DNA of 64,000 nucleotides, taken from the NCBI GenBank assembly GCA_963580285.1, contig OY757017.1:111819245-111883244 (forward strand). The letters are read 5' to 3'. The position numbers and the translations under genes were made by a program. Source of the DNA: Lucinisca nassula (Eukaryota; Mollusca; Bivalvia; Lucinida; Lucinidae). Below the pieces are notes generated by a model. The model did not search any database, was not told the DNA's origin, and was given only the letters and a program-made list of their open reading frames with translations. Below, piece after piece: positions 43,061-55,679 of the stretch. The number at the start of each line of letters is the position of its first letter. The stretch's first letter is position 1.

Positions 43061-44374
43061 GACAGATTCAATCTGTCGTTTCTATCTATCCTGCGTGTTG
43101 TAAAGTAGTTCCGGCTTTCTTTCAACTTTCTTCCGGCTTTGACCGCCAACGAAATATGAGTCTGCACAAAAATGTAGTCCGCTTTGGCGCAGTTATCAAA
43201 ATTGTACATCCTATAATCGCAATACAAACTTTTGAAGCAGACGACTTGACGATTTTATCTTACCTTTCAGAGAATAGATTCAGCATTTCAAATGAATCAG
43301 CTGCATCATGCGAGACTGTATACCAAGATCAATGCGGCACCTGCTCAGACGGCTGCTCAGGTTTTACACTGTTTTCTAACAGTGCTGTCAATATTTAATC
43401 CTTAAAGACCAGCCGGTCAGCTGCAGATCAGAATATTAATGGGTTTTCCGTCATTCGAGGTCAAGCCTTGGTCAGTTACAACTAGGTGTATATAAGGCTT
43501 TGCGTGAAAGACTGTCCCTTTCAACCCTGGAATATGGTACAGATACCTATGCAAACAGTGTAGGTCCTGTGACATAATTCTAGGTGCCATATTTAGCAGA
43601 ATGGACGAGCCCAACTTCAGTTATGGAAGAGTACACTCCAGAAACTCAAGGCAATGAATAAATCAAAGCACTGACAACACTCATGACGACTATCTCTAAA
43701 TGCAGGCTGGTCATGAACGAGGACTTGGACTTATCCGTTTAAACTTAACGGATGTTAGTAACTGATGCAAAAAATGTAGAACAAGATCAGCACCGTGTTC
43801 TGTGGCGTTTGATCTTAGTCTACATTGTTTGCCAGATCGAACATTTTATTCAAGTGCAGATTTTACAGATAACACTTACATGTACCCAAGACTGACAAAT
43901 GACCCGGCTATGTTTGGGTTGATTGTTTGGCATTCGACCCGAAGTTACTAATCATGTAATAAAACAGCGATTCAGAGCGAACGTCTACGTGACCATCACT
44001 GACTTCTCAGAATAACCTTTTTCTTTCAAAAAAAAGCCGCAGTGAGATCAGGGTATTCCATAAGACTCAAGAGGGTCATCCTGGAATATTAGGGTGTGCT
44101 TGGCAAACAGTGTAGACCCAAGTTCGGACGCTGCAGAACGCGCTTCTTATAAAAATATTCACTATTTGTTTGGAATTTCAGAGTTAAATAAAACAGTATA
44201 ATTACAGCCCAGGACCTTTACCCCAACCTACATCCCACCAACACTTTCGGTGCTTTGATTTTGAAACCAAACGATTGCATGATTACAACACGCTGAGGCA
44301 CCATGCCCTTACGCTAAAAAGGTTAAATCAATCAACCGTGACGTATGGTTACCACTCCGGTCACGATCCTGTGT
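43061..44374. other. Intergenic with H2 hairpins; possible short exon
   Basis: H2 hairpin copies lie at about 43768-43836 and, partially, at 44101-44150. A plus-strand frame at 43156-43395 has ordinary composition but no recognised domain and is not called as a gene. Confidence 0.5.
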
Positions 44375-44676
44375 TTTGTTTTGTTCGATTTGAGGTTGAA
44401 CGTCCCCGTCAACACTGTATAGGTCATTTTGGAGACGCTGCTTCCAATTTTGTGGGACTTTTACCTGACACTGAGATGAAATGACATCTCAAGCCCTGCC
44501 GCACAATGAAACCAATAGGGTTTATATGCATGGACGGTCCGACTCGCACCGCTTTGCCTGGGCAGGCTTAGATCCTCTAAGCAGATTACCAGTACTCGTG
44601 TGTGGGTCGGTTTCAGCTCTGCGTGGAAGCATCATGCAGCCCATCTATTTCTTTAAGCCCCGATGGGCGGGGGCCA
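44375..44676 (-). mobile_element. SINE-A
   Basis: Full-length minus-strand copy ending CGATGGGCGGGGGCC. ATCCTGTGT flanks it at 44366-44374 and about 44680-44688. Confidence 0.88.
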
Positions 44677-44846
44677 ACAATCCTGTGTACCATCTTCACA
44701 CCAGCACTGATAGAAACCACATGTTCAGTATCAAACTTTTGATGTGTGATGTAAGGTCGTGCCTAGAAAAGAAGAAATTGTATTTTGGTCTCAAAAAGCA
44801 TCAAGTGAGAACATTGCAACATTTTTCATTAAACCCTGGACTATAA

Positions 44847-45015
44847 GAGTGAGTGAGTGAGTGTTTGAGTTTTACGTCCCACCAATAGCTAAGGTCATAC
44901 GGAGACGATAACTCGGTTTAAAGACACATCCAAAAGTCTGGAGAAGTCCGGTATCGATCCTGCGATCCCTGGTTTACAAGGTGAGTAGCATAACCACTAC
45001 ACCACAGAGGCTTCT
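44847..45015 (-). mobile_element. SINE-D, full length
   Basis: Inverse tail GAGTGAGTGAGTGTTTGAGT, body TTTACGTCCCACCAATAGCT, then a B-box complement GGTATCGATCC and an A-box complement ACCACTACACCACAGAGGC. Confidence 0.88.
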
Positions 45016-46129
45016 AATGGACAGCTAGAAGCTGGTCAGAAAGCGGATGGCGTTGACTCTGATTTTGGGTGCCACATGTGTGTGATCTATTTGTCTGTTG
45101 GAGCGACATCTTACTATCAACAGAAGACGCTAGTGGACGTTGACATAGCGGAAGACCGACGTCAGTACGTCAAGTTCGATTCATCCGACAGACGCATATG
45201 CGAAACAGATTTTCGCCGGCATCTACTACACTGTACCTGTAGATAAACAATGGGTTTCAACTACCGACTAATAAGCACTGACACTGTTAGTCACCCTTAT
45301 GCGATGCACTTTTGAGAGCTAAACGTCCCTGTCGTGACCAAAATTAAGACGTCGAAAAAGTACGGAACATTTACGCTGGTGCATGAAATACGTACATGTA
45401 TATTGGTGTCTAAGCGACTCGCGTGATATGCGTTTCAGTGACACATCGCAATTCAGCGTGAATCATGACGATTGTCGTTTCGGGATGTTTCGACATATAG
45501 GTGTAGGGTATGCCGAGGCGACGCGTGCGTAATAGAGCATAACATATCGAATGGAATAACCGAAATGGTATGTCGAGCTATTGCATGTAGCTAACGCCAT
45601 TAAGAACATTCAATATCATGGCTGAGACATTAACTGAACAGTGAGACGTTACATCAATCAAGTGCGTCGGCCTCACGTGGTTCCATTTATTTGTTTACGC
45701 TCAGAATCCGGGATATCTAATCAAGCAGGTTTATAGTGCTGTTATTACTCAAAAATGTCTTCAAGCCAACGTAATTCATGTACTGGACTGACCAGCCTTT
45801 CTCCTCCTATCTCTTTGTGAAAAATAGAGTATCTTTTGGGGGGAGGTATCCACAACCGACCAGACAAAAATGTTACTAATTGACAGTAGCATTTTTAAAA
45901 CTTGAATTTTAATGTTTGGTTTTGAAAACGTAAATAGTTTCTTTCCAAAATTTGAAACATCGAATGGCATTTCATGATACCATCGGTATATAGACATCTG
46001 CAAACATATCATACAATGGAATTTGCAGAACTACTTTTATAAATTTTAAGATCTTTTTAGAAAGGTTGTCTGTAAGTTTTCACAGTGTTTTGATTTTCTC
46101 ATAGAATCTGTCATATCAGTGCCTTTGGC
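45016..46129. other. Intergenic, no gene seen
   Basis: Less AT-rich than its surroundings between about 45040 and 45560, but no frame with a recognised domain. Confidence 0.45.
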
Positions 46130-46575
46130 ACTTTGATTAGTTCTGGCGGCCATCATGTTCAGAAGAGCAGAACAATTTAAGCTATTTTTGTAGAGGGTCA
46201 CCTCAGCAATATTCCTATGAAGTTTTATTGAAATTGGATCAAGGGTTAAGGAGGAGTTTAGCATTTAAAGCAAATTGTTGACGCCGCACGACACACGACG
46301 CACGAGGGACATTGACCGATCACAATAGCTTATCATGAGCACTTGGTGCTCAGGTGAGCTAACAAGAGGGCCCAGAGGGCCCTGATTCGCTCACCTGAGT
46401 GTCACTGTCTCTAGTACATTCTATTTTCGGCTCTGGTGGCCATCTTGTTCGTCAGAGTGGAACAATTTTAGCTATTTTGGTAGGGAGTCACCTAGGCAAC
46501 ATTCCTGTGAAGTTTGAATTAAATTGGCCCAAGGCTTTAGGAAGAGTTACCGTTTTAAGCAAAGGGGGTCTTTCA
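46130..46575. repeat. Right end of one array element abutting the head of the next
   Basis: 46130-46361 is one 147-bp-type unit followed by a terminal part with CACGACGCACGAGGGACATT and TGGTGCTCAGGTGAGCTAA. At about 46362 a new ACAAGAGGGCCCAGAGGGCC head begins and carries one unit. The two ends are adjacent with no spacer. Confidence 0.8.
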
Positions 46576-48244
46576 TTTGTGCCCATGCATGTTTTTTCTT
46601 TAAACTTTGTATATTAATAACTCAGCATATACAACCTATAAAAATGTATTTAATAAATTATATAAATCAAAGTAGGACTCAGGAGGCCACTCTAACTGAC
46701 TCCCTCCATGAGCTGGTATCTGTCTCTAAATAATTGGTCTTAAATCTTATGTTTTATTTAGTTTCAAGATCTGTGAACTGGATTGAATGCAGAACTCCAT
46801 AGGCATTCCTTTGATACTAAAAAACCTTTTGAATTAATTAAAGTTTACATTTTCTGATAAAATAATTATCAAAAATCTCATTTTTTAATTAAAATTTTAA
46901 AAAAATTATAAAAATTCAATCCCTAAGATAAATATGTTCTAGTCTTTGTCAAGATTTCATTTTGCTAGGAAAACTTGCCATATGTATCTTCTTTAGCTAT
47001 ACCAAATTTCATGAAAATCCAAAACCGGTAACACTGTAGTTTTACACCTTAAATGGATGTAAGTCGTTTCTGAAAAATTTACTATTTTATTGAAATCATC
47101 CAAGAACCTTACAAAAAGGCAATTCGTAACACTTACGTAATAAAAATGAGATTATACAAATCAAAATGAATACATATTAAGCTGATCTAGCTTAGAAACT
47201 ATTAAAATATCATGAATTTCTGATATTTTCCATTCATTTATACACTATGATCTATCCAAAATAGTAGATAGTAAAACATTAAATCAAAAGGTATTCTAAT
47301 CAACAAATTAGGCTTAACAACATATATTGCTTTTTTATTAGCAGCAAAATTATTGTGAACATGTGCAACTTTATTTAATGACTTTGCATAAGTCATGCTA
47401 CTCAAATAAGTGTAAGGCAAGGAGATCCATTATTTTCATTTCCATACCAAGCTGGTATGCAAGGACGCAATGGTCAGTGGTTTGTTGTTACTAGTAAAAA
47501 TAGTTCTGTTGATAAATCCATGACCAGATTAAGCCTTAGATATACTCTGTCTTTATGAACGCTGGATTATTATCCTAACAAAAAGTAACAGTAATTATTG
47601 GTTAGTATTTCCAAAAATCGAAATGTCACTGATTTTGAGTTTCTGTTGCAAAAGATATCATTCATGGATGAGGCGCAGAATATTTGGTGTAAACAAAGCT
47701 GTCCCATGACCTAGAGAAATTTTGCTATTAGACGGGGAGAGAAACAGTTTCCTTCCATATAGTACACATGCATAAATATCTCTTTTCTGCATTGGTATTG
47801 TAATTGTTGACGTTTCTTTAGTGTCTTATTTTTTCTGTTTACTTTGTCAATATAGTGGTTAATTTATCGGAAGCGAGCTTTTAGTATTTGTTTCTGGTTG
47901 TAAAACTTTCAACCACTTCTTGAATGTTTCTGCTGAATGCAAGTTCACTATTTTTTTTAAGCACTGTTCTTGCTTGCTTTTTGTTCATTAATAATTACCA
48001 GTATATTTCTGTGCAATGTATCTCTCAGCTTAGAAAGAGCATTGCAGTGTTTGGACAGAAAAAACATCACCATGTATTTACTGAAAATAATTTAAAATCC
48101 TATGAGTAATGCGATAACTACTCACAAATTGAATAATTATTATCAACAGTTTAAATGCTTCTTGATATCTTACATAATGTGCTTTGTAATTACTGCAACA
48201 ACTGCTGAGATAGGTAAATGAAGTGAAAGACCTATATAAATATA
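46576..48244. other. Intergenic, no gene seen
   Basis: Strongly AT-rich, with no repeat match in the window and no credible ORF. It may be unique sequence inside the second array element. Confidence 0.45.
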
Positions 48245-49094
48245 CAGTTGAACCTGCGGGGGTGACCACCTGTCTTAAGCGATTTACTGTCTTGAACGAC
48301 CGTCATGCAATCCTCCCGAGCGATTTTCAATGTTAAATTACCTGTCCTGAGCGCCCACCTGCCCAACGCGACCAACGACCGCTTAAAACTTGTCCTAATT
48401 GTAAAATTTCCCTGCCTTGTGCGACCAAATAAGTTTACTGTGACACCGGAAGATCAACCGGTGCGCCAGTACAAATAATTACCTCTCTTCATATTGTCTT
48501 TGGAAACCAAAATTATGACACTGATTATGACAAGTGCGTGGATTTAAATTAATTGTTTGCCAATTATAATTGATACATGCGCTGATTGACGCTAATTGGA
48601 TTGTTTGGTCATAATGCGTGACGCTACTTAATGTTTGAATAGGCGCGAAAATATACCGAACGAATTACGGCCGTCTCGGCAAACTATCATTCAGACTTGT
48701 ATCGGCGGCTCGGTAAACTGCCACCATAACTTGTATCGGCGTCACGGCAAACTACTATCATCAGTTGAACATATTTGTTTAGTCTATTTTTAATTGTTTC
48801 ATCTTTAAACACCTTATTTCCAAAATCTTTTGAATTCATAGTTTTCACATTATCATACATTTAAATTAATATTCATTTTTTTTTTATTCATTTTAAAATT
48901 ACCTTTTAGAAGCAACACTTTTCTGTAGATAAATGCATATATTTCAACAATGATCTCATAAATTGCATAGTGTGATTAAAAAAAAAAAAAAAAAAAAACA
49001 TCTTGATTTATCCTCCCTGCCTTAAGAGACCACCTGTCTTGAGAGACCACTTTTTGTTTTTCCCAAAGGTGGTCTCTCAAGACAGGTTTGACTG
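48245..49094. mobile_element. pogo/Tigger-like non-autonomous transposon
   Basis: Ends CAGTTGAACCTG (48245) and, inverted, CAGTCAAACCTG (to 49094), flanked by TA on both sides. CAGTNNAACCT termini with TA duplication are characteristic of the pogo group of Tc1/mariner. Next to the right end is a strong hairpin (GAGAGACCACTTTTTG against CCAAAGGTGGTCTCTCAA). The 850-bp interior has no transposase, so it is non-autonomous. Confidence 0.75.
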
Positions 49095-50279
49095 TATAGG
49101 CAACACAATCATGATCACATAAGTTTTGTAACACTGACAAATGTACGACCATGTGAATTCTTAAACAAATTCAAATGGCTTTGGAATACAGCTTCAGGAA
49201 GCCGTTTAATTTCGTTCATAGGGGCTATACAAAAAAGATAGATTGGCTAGTGCCTATGCAGATACAAATTCTGAAAACTTAATGTCCAGGAAAAGTAATC
49301 TCAAGTGTTATTGATTTTCCCTAGAGTTAACCTTTCTTTTTAAATGGACAGTTAGGGTTAAATAAACAAACAACAGTTTGACTTGAGAGTCATTTATCTC
49401 CAGTTGGATAACAAATCTCACAAAATCTGAAGCACCATCTAACGTGACTGGTATGTTGTTGATTTGAATGTTAAATCTAAACATCACCTTAGCACCATTG
49501 CCAAATTATACAAGAAAGACAGAAAGAAAACTGTGCACATGATTACATGGGTGCGTTTGATGACGTTAGGGGGCAAATTTACTTAAATGGATGTTTTAAA
49601 ATAATACTTATAATTATGCTATGAACTACGTACACAAACCATACTATACTATAGCCATCCAAATTGAAAGCAATAGTAAAGTATTATTAAACAGCATGAC
49701 CAAAACATGATAATCATATAATTTCACATTTTGCTGAATCAGGACTATCAGTATTCAGTCTGTTAAAACACAATGTTACCGGTCCTCAATTTCCATCAAA
49801 ATTCATCAACACGTTCCTAAGATATGTGGGTAGTTTTTATGCTAATTTGGTGTCTTGACAAATATTGGAACATGGCAATAATGCATATAAATTTTTAATG
49901 AATACAAAAATAGGAGCTGAAATATGGGGACACCATCAAAGAAAACTGAATGCGCAGCCACTATTTCTAGACATAAGAGGTCATTCATAGTATCAACTAA
50001 CTCACCAATTATGGCTTTATTTCATAAAATATAGCGGCATTAGATATATGAAACTATGAATACTGTAGACAAGTTTATATGAGAGTACTCTCTGTTGTGA
50101 TAGAGACTTCATAAAATATGTAATAAATTCACTACGGAAATAAAATTTAAAAGTGAATGCATCGTAATTATAATGGTTATACCCAAGGCAATTATTGTGC
50201 ATAATTTCATCAAAATCCAACCGTATGCAGAAACCAATGGAAATTTCCTATACCTTGAAAGACCCCCTTTACAATATTT
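49095..50279. other. Intergenic, no gene seen
   Basis: AT-rich. No domain-bearing frame or recognised repeat. Confidence 0.45.
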
Positions 50280-51541
50280 TTGCAGTTTTAGCTCTGGTGG
50301 CCATTTTGTTCACCAGAGCGGGATCATTTTAGTGTTTTAACTATTTTGATAGAAGGTTATTTTTTTGTAGTTTGAATGAAATTGGCCCAAGGTTACAGGA
50401 GGAGTTGTCGTATCAAGATTTTTTTCTATTTTTAGTTCTGGCACCCATCTCGTTTGTCAGAGTGGAACAATTTTAGCTATTTTGGTATGGAGTTGTCTAC
50501 GAAACATTCCTGTGATGTTTGTATCAAATGGGCCGTAGGGTTTAGGAGGAGTTTGTGTTTGAAGCAAATTTACGATGTTTTTCTATTTTTAGCTATGGCA
50601 GCCATTTTGCTCATCAGAGCAGAACTGTTTTAGCTATTTTGGTAGGTCACCTAAGCAACATTCCCATGAGGTTTGAATGAAATTGGCCCATGTTTACAGA
50701 AGTTGTCTTTTCAAGTTTTCTCTATTTTTAGCTCTGGCGGCCATCTTATTCATCAGAGCAGAACGATTTTAGCTATTTTGGTAGGGAGTCACCTAGGCAA
50801 CATTCCTGTGAAGTTTGAATCAAACTGACCCAAGGGTTTAGGAGGAGTTTGTTTTTAAATCAAATTGTTGATGACACACACTGCAGGATGGACGACAGAC
50901 ATTCACTGATCACAATACCTAACCATGAGTTTGAATGAAATTGGCCCATGTGTACAGAAGTTATGTTTTCAAGATTTTTTTCTATTTTTAGCTCTGAAGG
51001 CCATCTTATTCATCAGAGCAGAACGATTTAAGATATTTTGGTAGGGAGTCACCTAGGCAACACTCCTGTGAAGTTTAAACTGGCCCAAGGGTTTAGGAGG
51101 AGTTTGTATTTGAAGCAAATTTACTATGGTTTTCTCTTTTTTTATCTCTGTTGGGCATTTTGTTCATCGGAGCAGAACCATTTTAGCTATTTTGGTAGCG
51201 GGTCACCTAAGCAACATTCCAATGAAGTTTGAATGAAATTGGCCAAAGGGTACAGGAGGAGTTGTCGTTTAAAGATTTTTTCAATTAGCTCTGGTGGCCA
51301 ACTTGTTCGTCAGAGCGGAACAGTTTTAGCTATTTTGGTAGGGAGTCACCTGGGCAACATTCCTGTGAAATTTGGATCAAATTGGCCCAAGGGTTTAGGA
51401 GGAGTTTGCATTTAAATCAAATTGTTGACGAGGAGTTTGCATTTAAATCAAAATGTTGAGGACGCACAAGGCAGGACGGAAGACGGACATTTACTGATCT
51501 CAATACCTCATTATGAGCACTTCATGCTCAGGTGAACTAAA
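50280..51541 (+). repeat. Tandem array, about 147-bp units, with right terminus
   Basis: About seven units start near 50287, 50431, 50588, 50727, 50985, 51136 and 51284. Two degenerate internal ends (GATGACACACACTGCAGGAT near 50870) occur, and the final terminus is TGAGCACTTCATGCTCAGGTGAACTAA. Confidence 0.82.
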
Positions 51542-52029
51542 AATGAATGACAAAGAAAGGTCCAAATCTAACTACCAATCCCCTCAGTCATATCAGAACC
51601 TTCCTGCTCTCATGAAGCATCAACATCTTCATTCTACCCAACTGGGCAAACAATAATGACTCTTATCTATCCCTGAAGCTAATCTGTGTCAATACTGACC
51701 ACAGGACCCAAAGACAGGTCTCTTAGGCTAGAAACCGTCTTATCAAACAATGCCAATTTTATTCAGCGCATTAAGTCATAAAAATCATATGACCACATGT
51801 GTAATACCATTAAAATACTAAAAATTCAGACACCTTTAGGACTTGCTGTAATTCTCCTAAGATTTTAACAAATTTATTTCACAATCCAGCAAGGAGCCCA
51901 AAAGGTGCAGACAGGATGGCAACCAGTGTAGACCCTGATCTGGGTCTGCAGTGTTTGCTCAGGCCTATCTGTCCCAATACTTCATTACGGTAACACATGG
52001 CTATTAAAATAATGACGCCATCCAAGACA
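51542..52029. repeat. Dispersed repeat with shrunken H2 hairpin
   Basis: 51830-51985 is a second copy of the block at 37020-37200. Here the hairpin (51919-51962) has lost its inner arms and reads AGTGTAGACCCTGATCTGGG TCTGCAGTG. The rest of the interval shows nothing recognisable. Confidence 0.6.
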
Positions 52030-52045
52030 AACCTATGTTTTTCCT

Positions 52046-52212
52046 TGAGTGAGTGAGTGAGTTTTAGTTTTACGTCCCACCAACAGCTAAGGTCATACGG
52101 AGACGGGACCTCGGTTTAAAGACTCATCCGAATGTCTGGAGAAGCCCGGGATCGATCCTGCGATCCATGGTTTACAAGGCAAGTAGCGTAACCACTGCAC
52201 CACGGAGGCTTC
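52046..52212 (-). mobile_element. SINE-D, full length with 16-bp TSD
   Basis: CTATGTTTTTCCTTGA flanks both ends (about 52031-52046 and 52213-52228). The tRNA-like head is intact: the A-box complement GCGTAACCACTGCACCACGG and B-box complement GGGATCGATCC are present. The body ends TTTACGTCCCACCAACAGCT. Confidence 0.9.
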
Positions 52213-52547
52213 TATGTTTTTCCTTGAACTTCTTTTAATTTCTTCGACAATAAAATCTGATTTAAAATTGTTATACTAAAAGCAAAATCTTACACTCATG
52301 GCCATTTCATATGAAATTCCTGAAAGGACTACTTGTATGAGATCCTCTATATGTGGAACAGTGCCTACTATCGTGGCTACAGATATAACATGAACCAAGT
52401 TATGCCTATTTTGCCATTTACAAACAACAAGGATGCAGATCAGCCTGTACATCTATAGAGTTTGATCAGCAAATTTGTGTTCACTGTTCGGGTAGAACAA
52501 TATCTCTAGTTTCTGTATATAAAAATCCAAGCATGTTGCCAGTCTGG

Positions 52548-52591
52548 CAGGAGCATATAATTTCACTCATGAGTGAAATTATATGCTCCTG
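52548..52591. mobile_element. 44-bp perfect palindrome with 8-bp flanking repeat
   Basis: Starts CAGGAGCATATAATTTCACT and ends with its exact complement ..CTCCTG; arms of 21 bp around a central AT. CAGTCTGG occurs directly on both sides (52540-52547 and 52592-52599). An 8-bp duplication with CAG...CTG-type ends is the hAT signature, so this may be a minimal hAT-type hairpin insertion. Such a small element is unusual and the classification is inference. Confidence 0.7.
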
Positions 52592-52829
52592 CAGTCTGGT
52601 CAATGAGTGGGCCAATGTGTGTATTATCTGGAGCCAGCTGTTCGTTTAATATGGCTAATATGCTAAATATTTTTGCTGAAAAAAAAAAGTGAGCAGCTTT
52701 TGCTCACATGTTTCAGCAAAAATACCAAAAGTCTTGATATCTTACTTGCAAGAGCATTTAACAATATGACCACTTCTTAGTTCGTTAAGCTAACCAGGTT
52801 TTGAAAAACCGGCCCCTGGCCCAAAGCCC

Positions 52830-53199
52830 AAAGACAGATTTCTCATGAAGGGACTTGCATATGAGATGACTCATGAGAAAATGGGTCTTCAGAAAAGTGG
52901 GCTCAGTGAAGAATTACTGCATAATCACTCTGCCCGATTACAGCCAGTCCTGTATTTGAGTCCAGTTGTTCAAAGCAAGCTCTTCAGCTGTCAAAATGTT
53001 AATTTTCCTAACAAGTACAAACCTAGTACAGTGGTATTTTTGCTGAAAAAATGTGAGTGCAAAAGCTACTCAAGTTTATTCAGCAAAAATATTAGTATAT
53101 TTGCCATATTCAAGCAGTAAAGTTTTAACAATACCTTGACTAATGTCATTGTTATTTTTGATCATCTGGACCACCCATGCATGAGAAATTCTGGGTGAA
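52830..53199. repeat. About 250-bp repeat unit, first copy
   Basis: Shares AGTTGTTCAAAGCAAGCTC, GTATTTTTGCTGAAAAA, TATTTGCCATATTCAAGCAG and CATGAGAAATTCTGGGTGAA with units at about 55680-55915 and 55916-56180. The units were a tandem array before the MITE inserted. Confidence 0.65.
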
Positions 53200-53680
53200 C
53201 ATCACGAAAACAGGCCTATATAATTTTGACCCCCTTGAACCCCACTTTTATATAGTAAAACTGGGGTTTCCAGGGGTATACCTTATTTTTGTTATTTCTG
53301 CTCTAAAATATAGGAGGTTTTAGGGATTCCGTTTATGACGTCATTCTTGCGCGTGCGCAAAGCACTGGCCGTCAATTGAATCGGCCATCGCTATTCAAAT
53401 GCATTGGCGGAACTTAAAATGCTAACAATATTCCGACATTTTGAGAAAAAATATACCCGTTTACATTGAAATAATGCCTCGAGAAGGAAAGCATGATATT
53501 TTGCTTTTATTACTGAAATTCATTTATCCTGGATCCGTTTTAATTGACGAAAATCCGTCTTCGTGAATGACCCATTTGAGATACCGTTATTCACGAAAGC
53601 TTACTTACAAAATAAGTTTTTACGTAACTTTTCGTTTTATTCGCCATCCAAGTATAGCTATCACATATGGACAGAACTTA

Positions 53681-53752
<72 letters not shown>

Positions 53753-53763
53753 CATCCATCCAT
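53681..53763. repeat. (ATCT)n microsatellite
   Basis: About 18 TATC units grading into CATC. The Ser-Ile-Tyr-Leu frames here are artefacts. Confidence 0.95.
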
Positions 53764-54316
53764 CAATCATACTGACAGTCGAAATAAGCTAATGAGTGGA
53801 CTGACGGACAGGCGTCGAGTCAACGTTGGTTAGACGTCATGCCGTCGACACCCACTCCAACACACTTCAATGACACATGACCGTTGGGATGAGAGAGAGA
53901 GAGAGAGGTTTGACTGACAAACTGAAAGTACACAGAATGACGACAGACAGACCGACTGACTGAATGACTGACTAACAGATGAACGAACGGACAGTTAGAC
54001 AGAAAAATAAACATACTGACAGTCGAAAAAAAAAAAACAACTAATGAGTAGACTGACAGACGGGCATCAAGTAAACGTTGGCTCTACGTCAAGCCGTCGA
54101 CACCCACTCCAACTCACTTCATTGTCACGTGCCCGTTGAGATGAGAGAGGTTTGACTGATCCCTGTATCCAAGAAGTTATTGTAGAGCTAAGCTAATAAG
54201 CCATTAATCCTTTTTATACCAAATGGAATCTTCAGTAGGAGTCCAGGAGTCCATTTCAAAATTTAGGGTTGTCAGGTTGTGTTTCTTCAAAGTTTATTTG
54301 GAAAATGGCTAAACTT

Positions 54317-54390
54317 TTTGCAAATAGCGTAGGCCCTGACCAGACGCCACATTCTGTGGCGTCTGATCTGGGCCTGCACTATTTGCCAGG
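54317..54390. repeat. Hairpin H2
   Basis: GCAAATAGCGTAGGCCCTGA CCAGACGCCACA, centre TTC, then TGTGGCGTCTGATC and CTGCACTATTTGC. Confidence 0.75.
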
Positions 54391-54412
54391 GTACCTGTTT
54401 TGGGGTTTCTGG

Positions 54413-54720
54413 TTTTGTTTTTGTTTGATTTGAGGTTTAACGTCCCCGTCAACACTGTAAAGGTCATTTTGGAGACGTTGCTTCCAATTCTGTGGGACTT
54501 TTACCCGACCTCGAGATGATATGACATCTCAACCCCTGCCGCCCAATGAAACCAATAGGGTTTATAAGCATGGATGGACGGGCCGACACGCACCGCTTTG
54601 CCTGGGCAGGCTTAGATCCTCTAAGCGGTTTACCAGTACTCGTGTGCGGGTCGGTTTCAGCTCTGCGTGGAAGCATCATGCAGCCCATATATTTCTTCAA
54701 GCCCCGATGGGCGGGGGCGG
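54413..54720 (-). mobile_element. SINE-A with 13-bp TSD
   Basis: TTGGGGTTTCTGG is duplicated at 54400-54412 and 54721-54733. The element is close to consensus throughout and ends CGATGGGCGGGGGCGG. Confidence 0.92.
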
Positions 54721-55123
54721 TTGGGGTTTCTGGAACCAAATGGATTAATGTAATGGCTGGGCAGGTTGAACAAATCTACAAACCTACCAGATTTTACTGC
54801 AAAATCTTGCACTTGCGAAGGAGTGTTTCATTCTCATGCACTGAAAGGGTGTTCTATGTTTGTTTTTAATTTAATGTTCCAATCCCACTGAGTCTTGATA
54901 GGTCCGAGCACTGGGCAAATGACATCTTATTAAGCAACGCCGTATTATCGCCAGCGCAACGTTCTGGCATTTCATCGACGTTGCAAAGTCAAATTCAGTG
55001 CATCGCTTTGATGTTGATTTGATGTAGACACGACGTTGTTGACACATTACATGTCGATTGACGTGGATTTATTTAACGACAAACTAAGTTACAATTACCT
55101 ATGCTCGATAATTGCTGGTACGC

Positions 55124-55124
<1 letters not shown>

Positions 55125-55160
<36 letters not shown>

Positions 55161-55179
55161 AACATGTAGGCCATGGCAC

Positions 55180-55219
<40 letters not shown>
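55125..55219. repeat. Two (GA)n tracts
   Basis: GA runs at about 55127-55159 and 55182-55219 are separated by ACATGTAGGCCATGGCAC. Confidence 0.93.
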
Positions 55220-55222
<3 letters not shown>

Positions 55223-55679
55223 CCTTTTGGGTCGTACGTACAATATATCTTTAAGAGCAATAACACTTTGGATTTGCGGCGAAATTTCACAACTGGCAGC
55301 ATATCAGTGTTTCTTCCATTATCTTACATTAGAATTCGCCAAAAGTTTAAAAGAATTCCACTGTGTTACGCTGTAATTAACACTTTATCTGTCCCACTGC
55401 CTTGAAGCAATACGGCCGTTGACGGCCAGGGCTTTCCCCGTTCTATTTTTAGAACCGGAAGTACGTCACGAAAAAAGCTCCTATAGATTGTGGGTACTCG
55501 TTAGAACTGCCTCGATGAGGCGGTTCTAACGAGTGACCACAATTTATATTTTGAGCAGAAATAAGAAAAATATCACAATTTTTACTCATAAAATTTTCAT
55601 TTTTTTTCGGCGATAAAGGTGGCAATGTGTTTGTATAGGTGTGTTTGCGTAATGAAACAGCATCCATTTATCAGAGAAT

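Larger units (their letters stand above)
53314..55481. mobile_element. 2168-bp unclassified DNA transposon
   Basis: The target duplication TATAG lies at 53309-53313 and 55482-55486. Ends begin GAGGTTTT and GGAGCTTTTTTCGTGACGT (inverted), with GACGTCA / GACGTAC close inside. It carries an (ATCT)n tract, an H2 hairpin, a SINE-A and two (GA)n tracts, but no transposase frame. TSD length and weak terminal repeats do not fix a superfamily. Confidence 0.72.
53200..55660. mobile_element. Hairpin MITE H1 split by a 2.17 kb transposon
   Basis: The left half, 53200-53313, starts ATCACGAAAACAGGCCTATA and includes the CCCCACTTTTATATAGTA part. The right half, 55482-55660, has the inner palindrome (55482-55551) and ends GTATAGGTGTGTTTGCGTAA. 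Together they give one normal H1 copy. Confidence 0.85.

Noticed and set aside
53563..53833. Protein with repeated Ser-Ile-Tyr-Leu
   Set aside because: Translation of (ATCT)n.
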